Source: DASRDU01 sp035560235
GTDB lineage: Bacteria > Acidobacteriota > Blastocatellia > RBC074
NCBI GenBank assembly: GCA_035560235.1
Contig: DATMAG010000031.1
Coordinates: 1-22,381, forward strand
Length of the DNA: 22,381 nt
Direction of reading: 5' to 3'
Shown here: positions 11,623 through 19,005 of the stretch, in pieces
How positions within the stretch are numbered: position 1 is the stretch's first letter
Layout: each line of letters starts with the position of its first letter
Made by a program: the position numbers and the translations under genes
Notes under the pieces: model-generated
What the model was told of the DNA's origin: nothing
What the model saw: the letters and a program-made list of their open reading frames with translations, nothing else
Database searches by the model: none

Positions 11623-12525
11623 TTACTTCCTGAGCAGTTCGAGCAGGGTGATTTCAGGCGGGCAGCCATAGCGCAGCGGGACAACGACCGTGCCGAGGCC
11701 GCGATTGACGTAAAGCTGTGTGGAACCGAGCGTCGCAAGGCCACGCGTGAAACGGCGACTCGGACGCCGCAGCCAGCGCGAAAGGCGGGAATCATTTTTC
11801 CCTGTCAGCAGCTGCCAGTTGATCTGACCTCCGTGCGTATGACCCGACAGCACCAGATCAACTCCGGCGCGTGAGGCTTCGCGAATGATGGCCGGGTTGT
11901 GCGCCAGCAGAATGCGCGTCTCACTGCGCGTGGTCCCGAAGAGCGCCGCCGCCAGATCATCGCGCTTCACCATCAGGTCATCAATTCCGGCCACGCACAG
12001 TCCGGCCTGCCCGCGCGCGAGGCGCGTGTGTTCATTTGTCAGCACGCGAATGCCTTCACTGCGCAACGCTTCGGCCATCATTTCGCCGTCAGTCCAGTGA
12101 TCGTGATTGCCGAGAACGGCAAGGACGCCGTGCGACGCGCGCAACTGTCCCAAAGCCCGCGCGCATCCGGCGATGTATTCCCTGGCGTGGGAAATGTAGT
12201 CGCCCGTCAGCGCCACCAGATCAGGCTCCAGCGCATTGGCGCGGCGCACGGCTTCGCCAATACTGGCTTCATCCAGAAATGAGCTGTGGTGAATGTCTGA
12301 AAGCTGAACGATGCGGAAGCCGTGAAATTCAGCCGGTAATCCCGCAATGTGAATCGGCTGATGTGTGACTTCAAACTGATAGGGTTCAAGCGCCGCGGCC
12401 TGGAGGAAAGTTGCCAGCTTCTGCCGGATCAGAGCGCGCCGCGGGGGCTGCAGTCTGCGACCGGGTCTGCGTCCGGGTGCGATGGCGCGGCGCAAACTGA
12501 AACGCGAAAGAACAGGATAATCCAT
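11623..12525 (-). CDS. YkuE-like metallophosphoesterase
   Basis: A 300-residue two-metal phosphoesterase of the calcineurin-like fold. All metal-site motifs are present: SDIHH (Asp77, His79), GDY (Asp109), GNHDHW (Asn140, His141), AHNP (His209) and GHTHGG (His229, His231). The GHTHGGQ ending resembles the YkuE/YaeI group, some of which act on membrane lipids such as UDP-diacylglucosamine or on nucleotides; the substrate here is unknown. The first 45 residues are Arg-rich (APGRRPGRR), with no clear membrane segment. The open frame runs to 12636, but ATG 12525 has AGAGGT ten bases upstream and lies about 75 nt after a good promoter, so it is chosen. It is a single-gene unit. Confidence 0.9.
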   Translation of the reverse strand: MDYPVLSRFSLRRAIAPGRRPGRRLQPPRRALIRQKLATFLQAAALEPYQFEVTHQPIHIAGLPAEFHGFRIVQLSDIHHSSFLDEASIGEAVRRANALEPDLVALTGDYISHAREYIAGCARALGQLRASHGVLAVLGNHDHWTDGEMMAEALRSEGIRVLTNEHTRLARGQAGLCVAGIDDLMVKRDDLAAALFGTTRSETRILLAHNPAIIREASRAGVDLVLSGHTHGGQINWQLLTGKNDSRLSRWLRRPSRRFTRGLATLGSTQLYVNRGLGTVVVPLRYGCPPEITLLELLRK

Positions 12526-12607
12526 CTGAATTAGAACCTCTGTCTGAATCTGAATGAATTGCTGTAAATGATTTCCGGCGGCATTTCCAAACAACCTTTG
12601 GCCCGGA

Positions 12608-12636
12608 ATTATACGTTTGCCGCTGCGGATCTGCAA
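12608..12636 (-). promoter_or_regulatory. Sigma-70 promoter of the phosphoesterase
   Basis: On the minus strand TTGCAG (12636-12631), a 17-base spacer and a perfect TATAAT (12613-12608) are seen. The start would be near 12601, giving a 75-nt leader. The -35 box is only half matched. Confidence 0.5.
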
Positions 12637-12669
12637 TCCTCATCTTCTGCCGCTTCCGGCCCGGCGCGC

Positions 12670-12698
12670 TTGACGCGCACGCCCGGCCAACGTATAAA
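12670..12698 (+). promoter_or_regulatory. Sigma-70 promoter of the GntR operon
   Basis: TTGACG at 12670-12675 and TATAAA at 12693-12698 are separated by exactly 17 bases, one mismatch from consensus in each box. The expected start is near 12705, inside a CACCT-CGC-AGGTG dyad (12699-12711). This leaves an 88-nt leader to the GntR start codon. Confidence 0.7.
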
Positions 12699-12713
12699 CA
12701 CCTCGCAGGTGCA

Positions 12714-12729
12714 GGTGGTCTAGCCCACC
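12714..12729 (+). promoter_or_regulatory. DasR/NagR-like operator of GntR
   Basis: GGTGGTCTAGCCCACC is a 16-bp palindrome with a single mismatched pair. Its core TGGTCTAGCCCA differs by one base from TGGTCTAGACCA, the core known for HutC-type GntR repressors such as DasR. It lies just after the predicted transcription start, where a repressor would block the polymerase. It is probably bound by the GntR encoded 64 bp downstream (autoregulation). Confidence 0.62.
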
Positions 12730-12792
12730 AGATATTCTGTAATTGCAGGCTGAAACAACTACTCACGTTCATTACCGCAGGCAGGAGCGCCA

Positions 12793-13527
12793 GTGAAACT
12801 GAACCGCCACAGCTTTACGCCACTCTACCATCAGATCGAACAGACATTGCGCCGACAGATCGAAAGCGGCGAACTCAGACCCGGAGACGGACTCTCGGAG
12901 CGTGAACTCTCCGAACGGTTCGAGGTCAGCCGGATGACCGCCCGCCAGGCGCTGCGCGCATTGCGCGAGGACGGGGTACTGCATTCCGAACGCGGACGCG
13001 GCACTTTTGTGACTGAGCCGAAACTCAACGTGCAGACGCGGCAGCTGCTCGGTTTCACCGAAGACATGCGGCGACGCGGGCTGAAGGCGAGTTCACGGAT
13101 CATCCGATTCAGCCGCTTCAAACCTGATGAGGCACTGCGGCGTCAGCTTCATCTGGAAAGCGGCGCTGAAGTCTGGGAAATCTCGCGGCTGCGTCTGGCT
13201 GATCGCATTCCGATGGCTTGTGAAACCGGCTTCGTGCCGGTTGATTTGTGCCCGCAACTGAAGCGTGCCGAGGTCGAGCGCGGTTCACTTTACCGGCTGC
13301 TCGAAGAGATTTATAACATTCGCCTCAGCCGGGCCGATGAAATTCTGACCGCAGCCTGCGCCACCCGCGAAGAGGCTGATCTGCTCTCGATCAAACCACG
13401 CGCGCCGGTGCTGGTCGTGCAGCGCACAGTTTATGCCGCTGACGAAACGCCGATTGAAGTCGTGCGCTCGGTCTATCGCGGCGACCGTTACCAGGCGGCC
13501 ATCCAACTGAAGAGAAGCGGCAGATGA
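12793..13527 (+). CDS. GntR family regulator, HutC/UTRA type
   Basis: A 244-residue repressor with a winged-helix domain at about 8-72 (PLYHQIEQTLRRQI, RELSERFEVSRMTARQAL, GRGTFV) and a UTRA effector domain at about 90-235 (GFTEDMRRRG, WEISRLRLAD). The start is GTG with AGGAG five bases before. UTRA domains bind small ligands such as phosphorylated sugars or amino-acid derivatives. The ligand here is probably a substrate or intermediate of the downstream genes. The gene opens the operon and overlaps DUF4127 by ATGA, so the two are translationally coupled. The DasR-like operator upstream hints at an amino-sugar-type effector, but operator likeness alone does not prove that. The family call is firm. 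Confidence 0.93.
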   Translation: MKLNRHSFTPLYHQIEQTLRRQIESGELRPGDGLSERELSERFEVSRMTARQALRALREDGVLHSERGRGTFVTEPKLNVQTRQLLGFTEDMRRRGLKASSRIIRFSRFKPDEALRRQLHLESGAEVWEISRLRLADRIPMACETGFVPVDLCPQLKRAEVERGSLYRLLEEIYNIRLSRADEILTAACATREEADLLSIKPRAPVLVVQRTVYAADETPIEVVRSVYRGDRYQAAIQLKRSGR

Positions 13528-15287
13528 AGAGAGCATTCCTGAGATCAGCCACGCGACAGCACAGCACGTTGTTGCTCGTCCTTGTGTTCAGTCTCCTCAG
13601 TCTGATCATTTCCGCACAGCCACCACAGCAGGAACAGCGCGATAAATTACAGAACCCGGAACTGAAGCCGCTCAAACCAATGCGTCCCGGCACCGCGACC
13701 GGCCCGGCTGGCTTCATTGTCCTCGTGCCGGTTGATGACCGCCCGGCGGTCGGGCAGTTCGCGCAGATGATCGGCGCCATCGCGGATCATCGCGTGATTA
13801 TGCCGCCGCCTGAAATGCTCGGACGTTTCACCACGCCGGGCGACACGGCAATGATTGACGCCTGGCTGCGGGCGCAGGATTACACGCGCGTTGATGCGCT
13901 CGTAGTGTCGGTTGATATGCTCGCTTACGGCGGGCTGATTGCTTCGCGCACGCACCGCACGACTGTGGACGAGGCGAAAAAGCGGCTGGAATTTTTTCGC
14001 TGGTTCAAACGCGCGTGGCCGAATGTTCCGGTTTACGCTTTCAATGCGCTGATGCGAGTCGCGCCGACGGCTGACAGTCGCAGCCGCGCCTGGGGCGACA
14101 AGCTGGCGCGCTGGTCGGAACTGAAGGATTACGTCTCCAAAGCGAAGAACGCCGAACGCGAGAAAACCATCGCTGAGCTTGAGTCGCTCGAAAAATCGCT
14201 TGATCCGAGAGTGATTGATGATTACCGCCGCGCCCACAGCCGCGATCTGCAGATCAGCCTGGCGATGATTGATCTGGTCAGGGAAGGCGTGGTTGATTCG
14301 CTGCTGCTGCTGCAGGACGACGCCCGCCTTTACGGGCTTCACCGGCAGACGCAGCGCGTGCTGAGCGCAAAGCTGCAGGCATCGCGGCTGGAAGACCGCA
14401 TTCCGATTTACAACGGCACTGATGAAGGATCGCTTGTGCTCGTCAGCCGTGCCATCCTCGACAAGTTCCGCAGCCGGGTCAGAGTCGCCGTTGTTTATTC
14501 GTCAGACGCGAGCCGCACGGTGATTGCTCCTTACGAAGATCACCCGATTCAGTTCACGGTTGAGAGTCAGATCAAAGCTGCAGGCAGCGTGCTGGTGAAT
14601 GATCCGGCAGAGGCCGATTACACGCTTTACGTCAACGCGCCCGAAGCTGACGAACAGGAGTTCGCCGCCTTTCTCAAGCGAATGATCGCTGAGCTGAAAT
14701 CCGATAAGCCTGTCGCGCTGGCCGACATTCTCTTTCCCGCGCCGCATCGCGGCGGAGCCGATGAACGCATCATCACGGCGCTCGTCCGCGAAAACTTGAT
14801 TGATAAATTCACGGCTTATGCCGCCTGGAACACGGCGGGCAACACGCTCGGCACAACGATTCCGGCAGCGAATATGCGCGTCTTTTTTCGCCGCGCCTTG
14901 TTCGATACGCCGGAGCGGTATGCCCGCGCCACCATCGCGCATCTCGAATTTCTGCTGCATCGCTTCGCTGGTGATTACCTTTATCACGACGTCGTGCGCT
15001 TCGGCATCAACGCTGAACTGCGAAAGCAGCCGACCAATCCGACCGATGAATTCACGCCTGAGTTGTACGACCGCATCAACCACGAAGTGCAGCAGCGACT
15101 GCGCCCGCTGCTTGAAAAATTCTTTGCCGATCACTTCAAGGGCCGCACGTATCCGCTGGCGATTTATGACAACAAACCACGCGCAGTCAGAATCAATGAA
15201 CTGAAGGGGCTGAAAGTTTTCCTGCCCTGGCCGCGCGCGTTTGAAGTGACGGTTGATTACAAATTCGATTATTCACTCCTGCCGTAA
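13524..15287 (+). CDS. DUF4127 family protein, exported
   Basis: A 587-residue protein recognised as DUF4127 by VPVDDRP (68-74), PPPEMLGRFTTPGD (94-107) and SVDMLAYGGLIASR (129-142). Further conserved-looking blocks are QDDARLYG (264-271), YNGTDEGSLVLVSR (296-309) and AWNTAGNTLG (434-443). The Asp/Asn clusters suggest an enzyme, but I know of no established reaction for the family. Residues 15-31 form a signal peptide or anchor (ISA|Q), so the protein acts outside the cytoplasm. The start ATG overlaps the GntR stop (ATGA) and relies on a weak GAAGCGG plus coupling. A permease starts 16 bp downstream. The simplest reading is an extracytoplasmic enzyme whose product the permease imports; that is inference. 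Confidence 0.88.
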   Translation: MKRAFLRSATRQHSTLLLVLVFSLLSLIISAQPPQQEQRDKLQNPELKPLKPMRPGTATGPAGFIVLVPVDDRPAVGQFAQMIGAIADHRVIMPPPEMLGRFTTPGDTAMIDAWLRAQDYTRVDALVVSVDMLAYGGLIASRTHRTTVDEAKKRLEFFRWFKRAWPNVPVYAFNALMRVAPTADSRSRAWGDKLARWSELKDYVSKAKNAEREKTIAELESLEKSLDPRVIDDYRRAHSRDLQISLAMIDLVREGVVDSLLLLQDDARLYGLHRQTQRVLSAKLQASRLEDRIPIYNGTDEGSLVLVSRAILDKFRSRVRVAVVYSSDASRTVIAPYEDHPIQFTVESQIKAAGSVLVNDPAEADYTLYVNAPEADEQEFAAFLKRMIAELKSDKPVALADILFPAPHRGGADERIITALVRENLIDKFTAYAAWNTAGNTLGTTIPAANMRVFFRRALFDTPERYARATIAHLEFLLHRFAGDYLYHDVVRFGINAELRKQPTNPTDEFTPELYDRINHEVQQRLRPLLEKFFADHFKGRTYPLAIYDNKPRAVRINELKGLKVFLPWPRAFEVTVDYKFDYSLLP

Positions 15288-15303
15288 GCATACTGCTCCT
15301 GTC

Positions 15304-16575
15304 ATGACTGCGCTGCTCATCATTCTGATCTTCGCTGTCTTCGCCGCGCTGATGATGACGCGACGAATGCCCGCGATTCTGGCTGTCCCGGCGATGGCGA
15401 TTGTGATTGCCGCAGTCGTCGGCACTCCGCTCGCGCAGATTCTCAACGAAGTCATCGCGGGCGGCGCGAAGCGACTGGTTGACGCTTACCTGATGGTCTT
15501 TGCCGGGGCGATGCTGGGCCGCGTAGTGATGCAGACAGGCATTGCCGAAGGCCTCATCAAACGCGCTGCTGAATTCGGCGGTGATCGCCCGCTTGCTGTT
15601 GCGGTGACGCTGATGATCGCGGTTGCGTTGCTGTTCACGACGCTGACGGGCCTGGGCGCAATCATTATGGTCGGCGGGCTGGCGCTGCCGATGATGATGA
15701 GCATCGGCGTGCCGCGAAAGCTCGCGGGCGTGCTGTTTCTGCTGGCTTACGGACTCGGTTACGTTTTCAATATCGCGGCGTGGGGGCTGTATCAGAAGAC
15801 GCTCAAACTCGAAACGCAGGGCATCGGCAGGTTCGCCGCCATCCTGTTTGTGATTGATGCGCTCGCGGTCATTGTCTTTCTGCTGATCGCGGCGCGCCGG
15901 ATGAGTTCTTATGGCGCGTGGGCCGTCGCCGTCAAAGATAAGGAATCAGAAGAGAGCAGAACGAAACGTGAGGTGATGCTGATCGCGCTGCTTGTGCCAT
16001 TGCTGCCGCTGGCGCTGCACAAGGGACTGGGCTGGCAGGTGATGCCGTCATTTCTGGCGAGCGCAATGATCGGTGTGCTGCTGACGCGGCCACGCGAAAC
16101 GGTGCAGCAGTTGTCGAGCGCCGCCGTGCGCGGCCTTGAAGATGTCGCTGCTGCCATCATTCTGATGATCGGCATCGGCATGCTGCTCACTGCGACGGAA
16201 CTGCCGGTCGTCAAGGCTGCGCTGGGGCCGCTGGTGCAAAATCTCAACTTCAGTTCGCCGCTGACGTTCGTGCTGTTCTTCGGCCTGCTTTCGCCGCTTG
16301 CGCTTTATCGCGGCCCGCTCAATTTTTACGGCGTCGGCATCGGCGTTTATTCACTTCTCGGCGCGCTCGGCCTGCTTTCGCCGCTTGCGCTGATTGCCGC
16401 CGTGATGAGCGTCGTGCAGGTGCAGAACGTCTGCGACCCGACCAACACGCACAACGTCTGGGTAGCCAACTATGTCGGCATGCGCGTTGAAGAGATCACG
16501 AAGCAGACGCTGATTCTGAAAGTCGCTGTCTGCGCCTGCGGCCTGATCGCCGCAGCATTTCTTTACCTGAGATAA
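15304..16575 (+). CDS. Ion-transporter-superfamily permease (organic anion)
   Basis: A 423-residue inner-membrane protein with about 11-12 hydrophobic segments. Typical features are two halves each with a re-entrant-like Gly-rich turn (TTLTGLGAIIMVGGLALP near 117-134, and YRGPLNFYGVGIGVY in the second half) and NVCDPTNTHNVW near the end. This resembles the GntP/CitMHS/C4-dicarboxylate uptake families of the IT superfamily, so the substrate is probably an organic anion carried with protons or sodium. The open frame extends back to 15253, inside the DUF4127 gene, but the ATG at 15304 starts directly with the first membrane helix. It has no clear Shine-Dalgarno, so coupling to DUF4127 (16-bp gap) is likely. 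Confidence 0.82.
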   Translation: MTALLIILIFAVFAALMMTRRMPAILAVPAMAIVIAAVVGTPLAQILNEVIAGGAKRLVDAYLMVFAGAMLGRVVMQTGIAEGLIKRAAEFGGDRPLAVAVTLMIAVALLFTTLTGLGAIIMVGGLALPMMMSIGVPRKLAGVLFLLAYGLGYVFNIAAWGLYQKTLKLETQGIGRFAAILFVIDALAVIVFLLIAARRMSSYGAWAVAVKDKESEESRTKREVMLIALLVPLLPLALHKGLGWQVMPSFLASAMIGVLLTRPRETVQQLSSAAVRGLEDVAAAIILMIGIGMLLTATELPVVKAALGPLVQNLNFSSPLTFVLFFGLLSPLALYRGPLNFYGVGIGVYSLLGALGLLSPLALIAAVMSVVQVQNVCDPTNTHNVWVANYVGMRVEEITKQTLILKVAVCACGLIAAAFLYLR

Positions 16576-16583
16576 AACCGAAG

Positions 16584-16664
16584 CAGCCACGAATGCACAC
16601 GAATTCGCACGAATGAAAAGGAGTGAAAAACTCATTCGTGCAGATTCGTGTGCATTCGTGGATG
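16584..16664. repeat. Tandem-unit inverted repeat before hyuA-like gene
   Basis: The arms 16584-16616 and 16632-16664 are reverse complements over 33 bp with three mismatches and a 15-nt loop. Each arm contains three 10-nt units beginning CACGAAT (16588, 16598, 16608), the same unit as in the 11516-11622 repeat. It fills almost the whole gap between the permease and the hyuA-like gene, ending ten bases before the start codon. Confidence 0.75.
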
Positions 16665-16674
16665 AACTCTGCTG

Positions 16675-18864
16675 ATGAAAGTTCGGATCGGCATAGACGT
16701 GGGCGGAACCTTCACCGATGTGGTCGTGATTGATAATGACACTCACGAACTGATCGGACAGTTGAAGCTGCCGACCACGCACGGCGCGCGCGAAGGCGTG
16801 GCGCTCGGCATCATCAATGCGCTGGAGCGGGCGATGTGCCATTTCAGCCTGGCACCGGATGACGTGTCATTCATCGCGCACAGCACGACGCAGGCGACCA
16901 ACGCGCTGCTCGAAGGCGATGTGGCCAGGGTCGGCGTCATCGGCTGCGGGCGGGGAATTGAAAGCCTGCTCGCGCGCCAGGCCACAAAGGTTCCGCCGAT
17001 TCAACTGACCGCGAGCCGGGAACTGCGCAGCCTGCATACTTTCATCAGTGCGGGAACAGATCAGACCGCAATTGCACAGGCCGTTGACGCGCTCTCGCAG
17101 CAGGGCGCGCAGGTGATTGTGGCGAGCGCCGCGTTTGGCGTTGATGACAGTGAACTGGAAGAGACTGTCGCTGCGCAGGCTCGCGCTGCGGGGTTGCAGG
17201 CGACGAGCGGTCACGAAGTCAGCAGTCTGTACGGCCTGCGCGTGCGCACGCGAACGGCGGTCATCAACGCCGCGATTCTGCCGAAGATGATCGAAACGGC
17301 AGAGATGACTGAACGTTGCGTCAAATCTTCAGGCATCAGCGCGCCGCTGATGATTATGCGTTCAGACGGCGGCGTGGTGAGCGTCAGCGAAGTTCATCGC
17401 CGCCCGATTCTGACGATGCTCTCAGGCCCGGCGGCAGGCATTGCCGGGGCGCTGATGCACGAACGCGTCTCGGACGGCATCTTCATCGAAGTCGGCGGGA
17501 CGAGCGCTGACATTTCAGTGATTCGTGATGGTCAGCCGGTGACGCGGCCTGCGCGGCTCAACGGTCATCGAATGTATCTGAACACGCTCGATGTGCGCAC
17601 GCTCGGCGTGGGCGGCGGCAGTATGGTTCGTGTGGACTCGGTTGCCGATAATGGCTTTGATCACATTTTTGAGATTACGGGTGTCGGGGCACGCAGCGCG
17701 CACATTGCCGGACTTGGTTATGCCTGCTTTACCGAACCCGGCGAGCTTGCCAGTGGAAAGATAGAAGTCATTCAACCAGCCGCAGGCGACGAAAGAAACT
17801 ATGTGGTGATCAGTACTCCGGGCGGCAGACGAGTTGCCATCACGACTACCTGTGCCGCCAATTTTCTTGGTTATATCAGCCCTGAACACTTCGCCTCTGG
17901 CAACAGAGAGTCTGCCGCGACTGCATTCGAACTGCTGAATGAATCTCTGGGCCGGAATGGCAAAGGCGCGGAGGCCACAGCCAGAACCGTTCTTGATCTT
18001 GCCTGCGAAAAAACAGCCGGGACAATTGAAGAACTGATTGCCGAATATCATCTCGCCCGCGATCAGGTGGTGCTGGTCGGTGGCGGTGGCGGCGCGGCGG
18101 CGCTCGTGCCATTCACGGCGGAGATGATGAAGCTGCAACATCGCATCGCACGCAATGCCGAAGTGATTTCGCCCATCGGCGTGGCGATGGCGATGGTGCG
18201 CGACACGATCGAACGCAACCTGACTGATCCGACGCCGGATGACATTCTGCGCGTGCGGCGCGAAGCGGCTGAAGCGGCCATCGCGGCGGGCGCGGTGGCT
18301 GAAAGCATTGAAGTGCAGGTCGAAGTGGACAAGCGGCGCAACCTGGTGCGGGCAACGGCAATGGGTACGACTGAAATGCGGCTGCGCCGGAATGGCGACG
18401 GTGAGCGACAGGCGCTCGGTCCTGAGCAGTGCCGCGAAATAGCGGCGCGTTCGATGCGGATTGAACCCGGCGCAGTCAGGCTCGCGGCTGAAACTGCGGG
18501 ACTGCTCGTGTTCACCGGTGAACAGCACAGCCGTTCGTTTTTCGGGCTGCTCAATGCAAGGCGCGAGATGCTGCGCGTGCTTGATCGCACCGGAGTCGTG
18601 CGGCTGCAGCGCGGCAAAGCGCGCATCAGCGTAACGACGCTCGCGCAACTTGCTGACGAACTCACGCGCGCCGTTGAGCAATTGACTGACTATGGTGACG
18701 CGGGCCGCACGATTCCTGATGTCTTTATTCTGTATGGTTCGCGCGTGGCGAACTTCTCAGGACTTGCTGAACTCGACCAGGTGATCGCGCTCGCTGAAGT
18801 TGAGTTGCGCACGCTTGAGCCGAAAGTTAAGCTGATCGTGATCGCCTGTCCGAAGCAGGTATGA
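16675..18864 (+). CDS. HyuA-like hydantoinase/oxoprolinase family protein
   Basis: A 729-residue ASKHA-fold protein of the hydantoinase A/oxoprolinase family, slightly longer than typical HyuA. The phosphate-1 loop is GIDVGGTFTD (6-15). It is followed by HSTTQATNALLEGDVARVGVI in the N-terminal domain, then SGPAAGIAGAL, EVGGTSADISV, TLDVRTLGVGGGSMVRVD and VGGGGGAAALVPF of the A domain. Known members use ATP to activate or open cyclic amides such as 5-oxoproline or hydantoins, or act on acetone with partner subunits. No HyuB-like partner is present. No Shine-Dalgarno is seen before the ATG, and a long hairpin ends ten bases upstream, which may limit translation. It is likely the cytoplasmic enzyme of the GntR operon; the substrate is unknown. 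Confidence 0.88.
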   Translation: MKVRIGIDVGGTFTDVVVIDNDTHELIGQLKLPTTHGAREGVALGIINALERAMCHFSLAPDDVSFIAHSTTQATNALLEGDVARVGVIGCGRGIESLLARQATKVPPIQLTASRELRSLHTFISAGTDQTAIAQAVDALSQQGAQVIVASAAFGVDDSELEETVAAQARAAGLQATSGHEVSSLYGLRVRTRTAVINAAILPKMIETAEMTERCVKSSGISAPLMIMRSDGGVVSVSEVHRRPILTMLSGPAAGIAGALMHERVSDGIFIEVGGTSADISVIRDGQPVTRPARLNGHRMYLNTLDVRTLGVGGGSMVRVDSVADNGFDHIFEITGVGARSAHIAGLGYACFTEPGELASGKIEVIQPAAGDERNYVVISTPGGRRVAITTTCAANFLGYISPEHFASGNRESAATAFELLNESLGRNGKGAEATARTVLDLACEKTAGTIEELIAEYHLARDQVVLVGGGGGAAALVPFTAEMMKLQHRIARNAEVISPIGVAMAMVRDTIERNLTDPTPDDILRVRREAAEAAIAAGAVAESIEVQVEVDKRRNLVRATAMGTTEMRLRRNGDGERQALGPEQCREIAARSMRIEPGAVRLAAETAGLLVFTGEQHSRSFFGLLNARREMLRVLDRTGVVRLQRGKARISVTTLAQLADELTRAVEQLTDYGDAGRTIPDVFILYGSRVANFSGLAELDQVIALAEVELRTLEPKVKLIVIACPKQV

Positions 18865-18893
18865 GTAATCATTGAAGTGAAACACAACACATT

Positions 18894-18980
18894 CAGACAG
18901 GATTCACAGGATTCACACGAGAGAAAATGACAACTTCTGATTTCTCTGGTTAATCCTGAATATCCTGTCAATCCTGTCTG
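18894..18980. repeat. Imperfect inverted repeat of 9-nt units
   Basis: The left part holds two ACAGGATTC units in tandem (18897, 18906). The right part holds three ATCCTG units spaced exactly nine bases (18953, 18962, 18971). The outer ends CAGACAGGATT and AATCCTGTCTG pair perfectly, and GAGAAA and TTTCTC pair near the loop. Overall the pairing has an internal bulge from one extra unit on the right. It lies between the hyuA-like gene and the next gene and could act as a weak terminator. The unit differs from the CACGAAT unit of the other two repeats. Confidence 0.65.
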
Positions 18981-19005
18981 GCCCGGTTGGATTGATCGAG
19001 ATTTC

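Noticed and set aside
12526..12636. N-terminal extension of the phosphoesterase
   Set aside because: It would begin upstream of the TATAAT box and of the predicted transcription start.
13647..14342. 231-codon antisense frame across DUF4127
   Set aside because: It is the shadow of a recognised family on the opposite strand.
17515..18681. 388-codon antisense frame across the hyuA-like gene
   Set aside because: The hyuA frame carries all conserved family motifs; the antisense frame resembles no family and has no ribosome-binding site.
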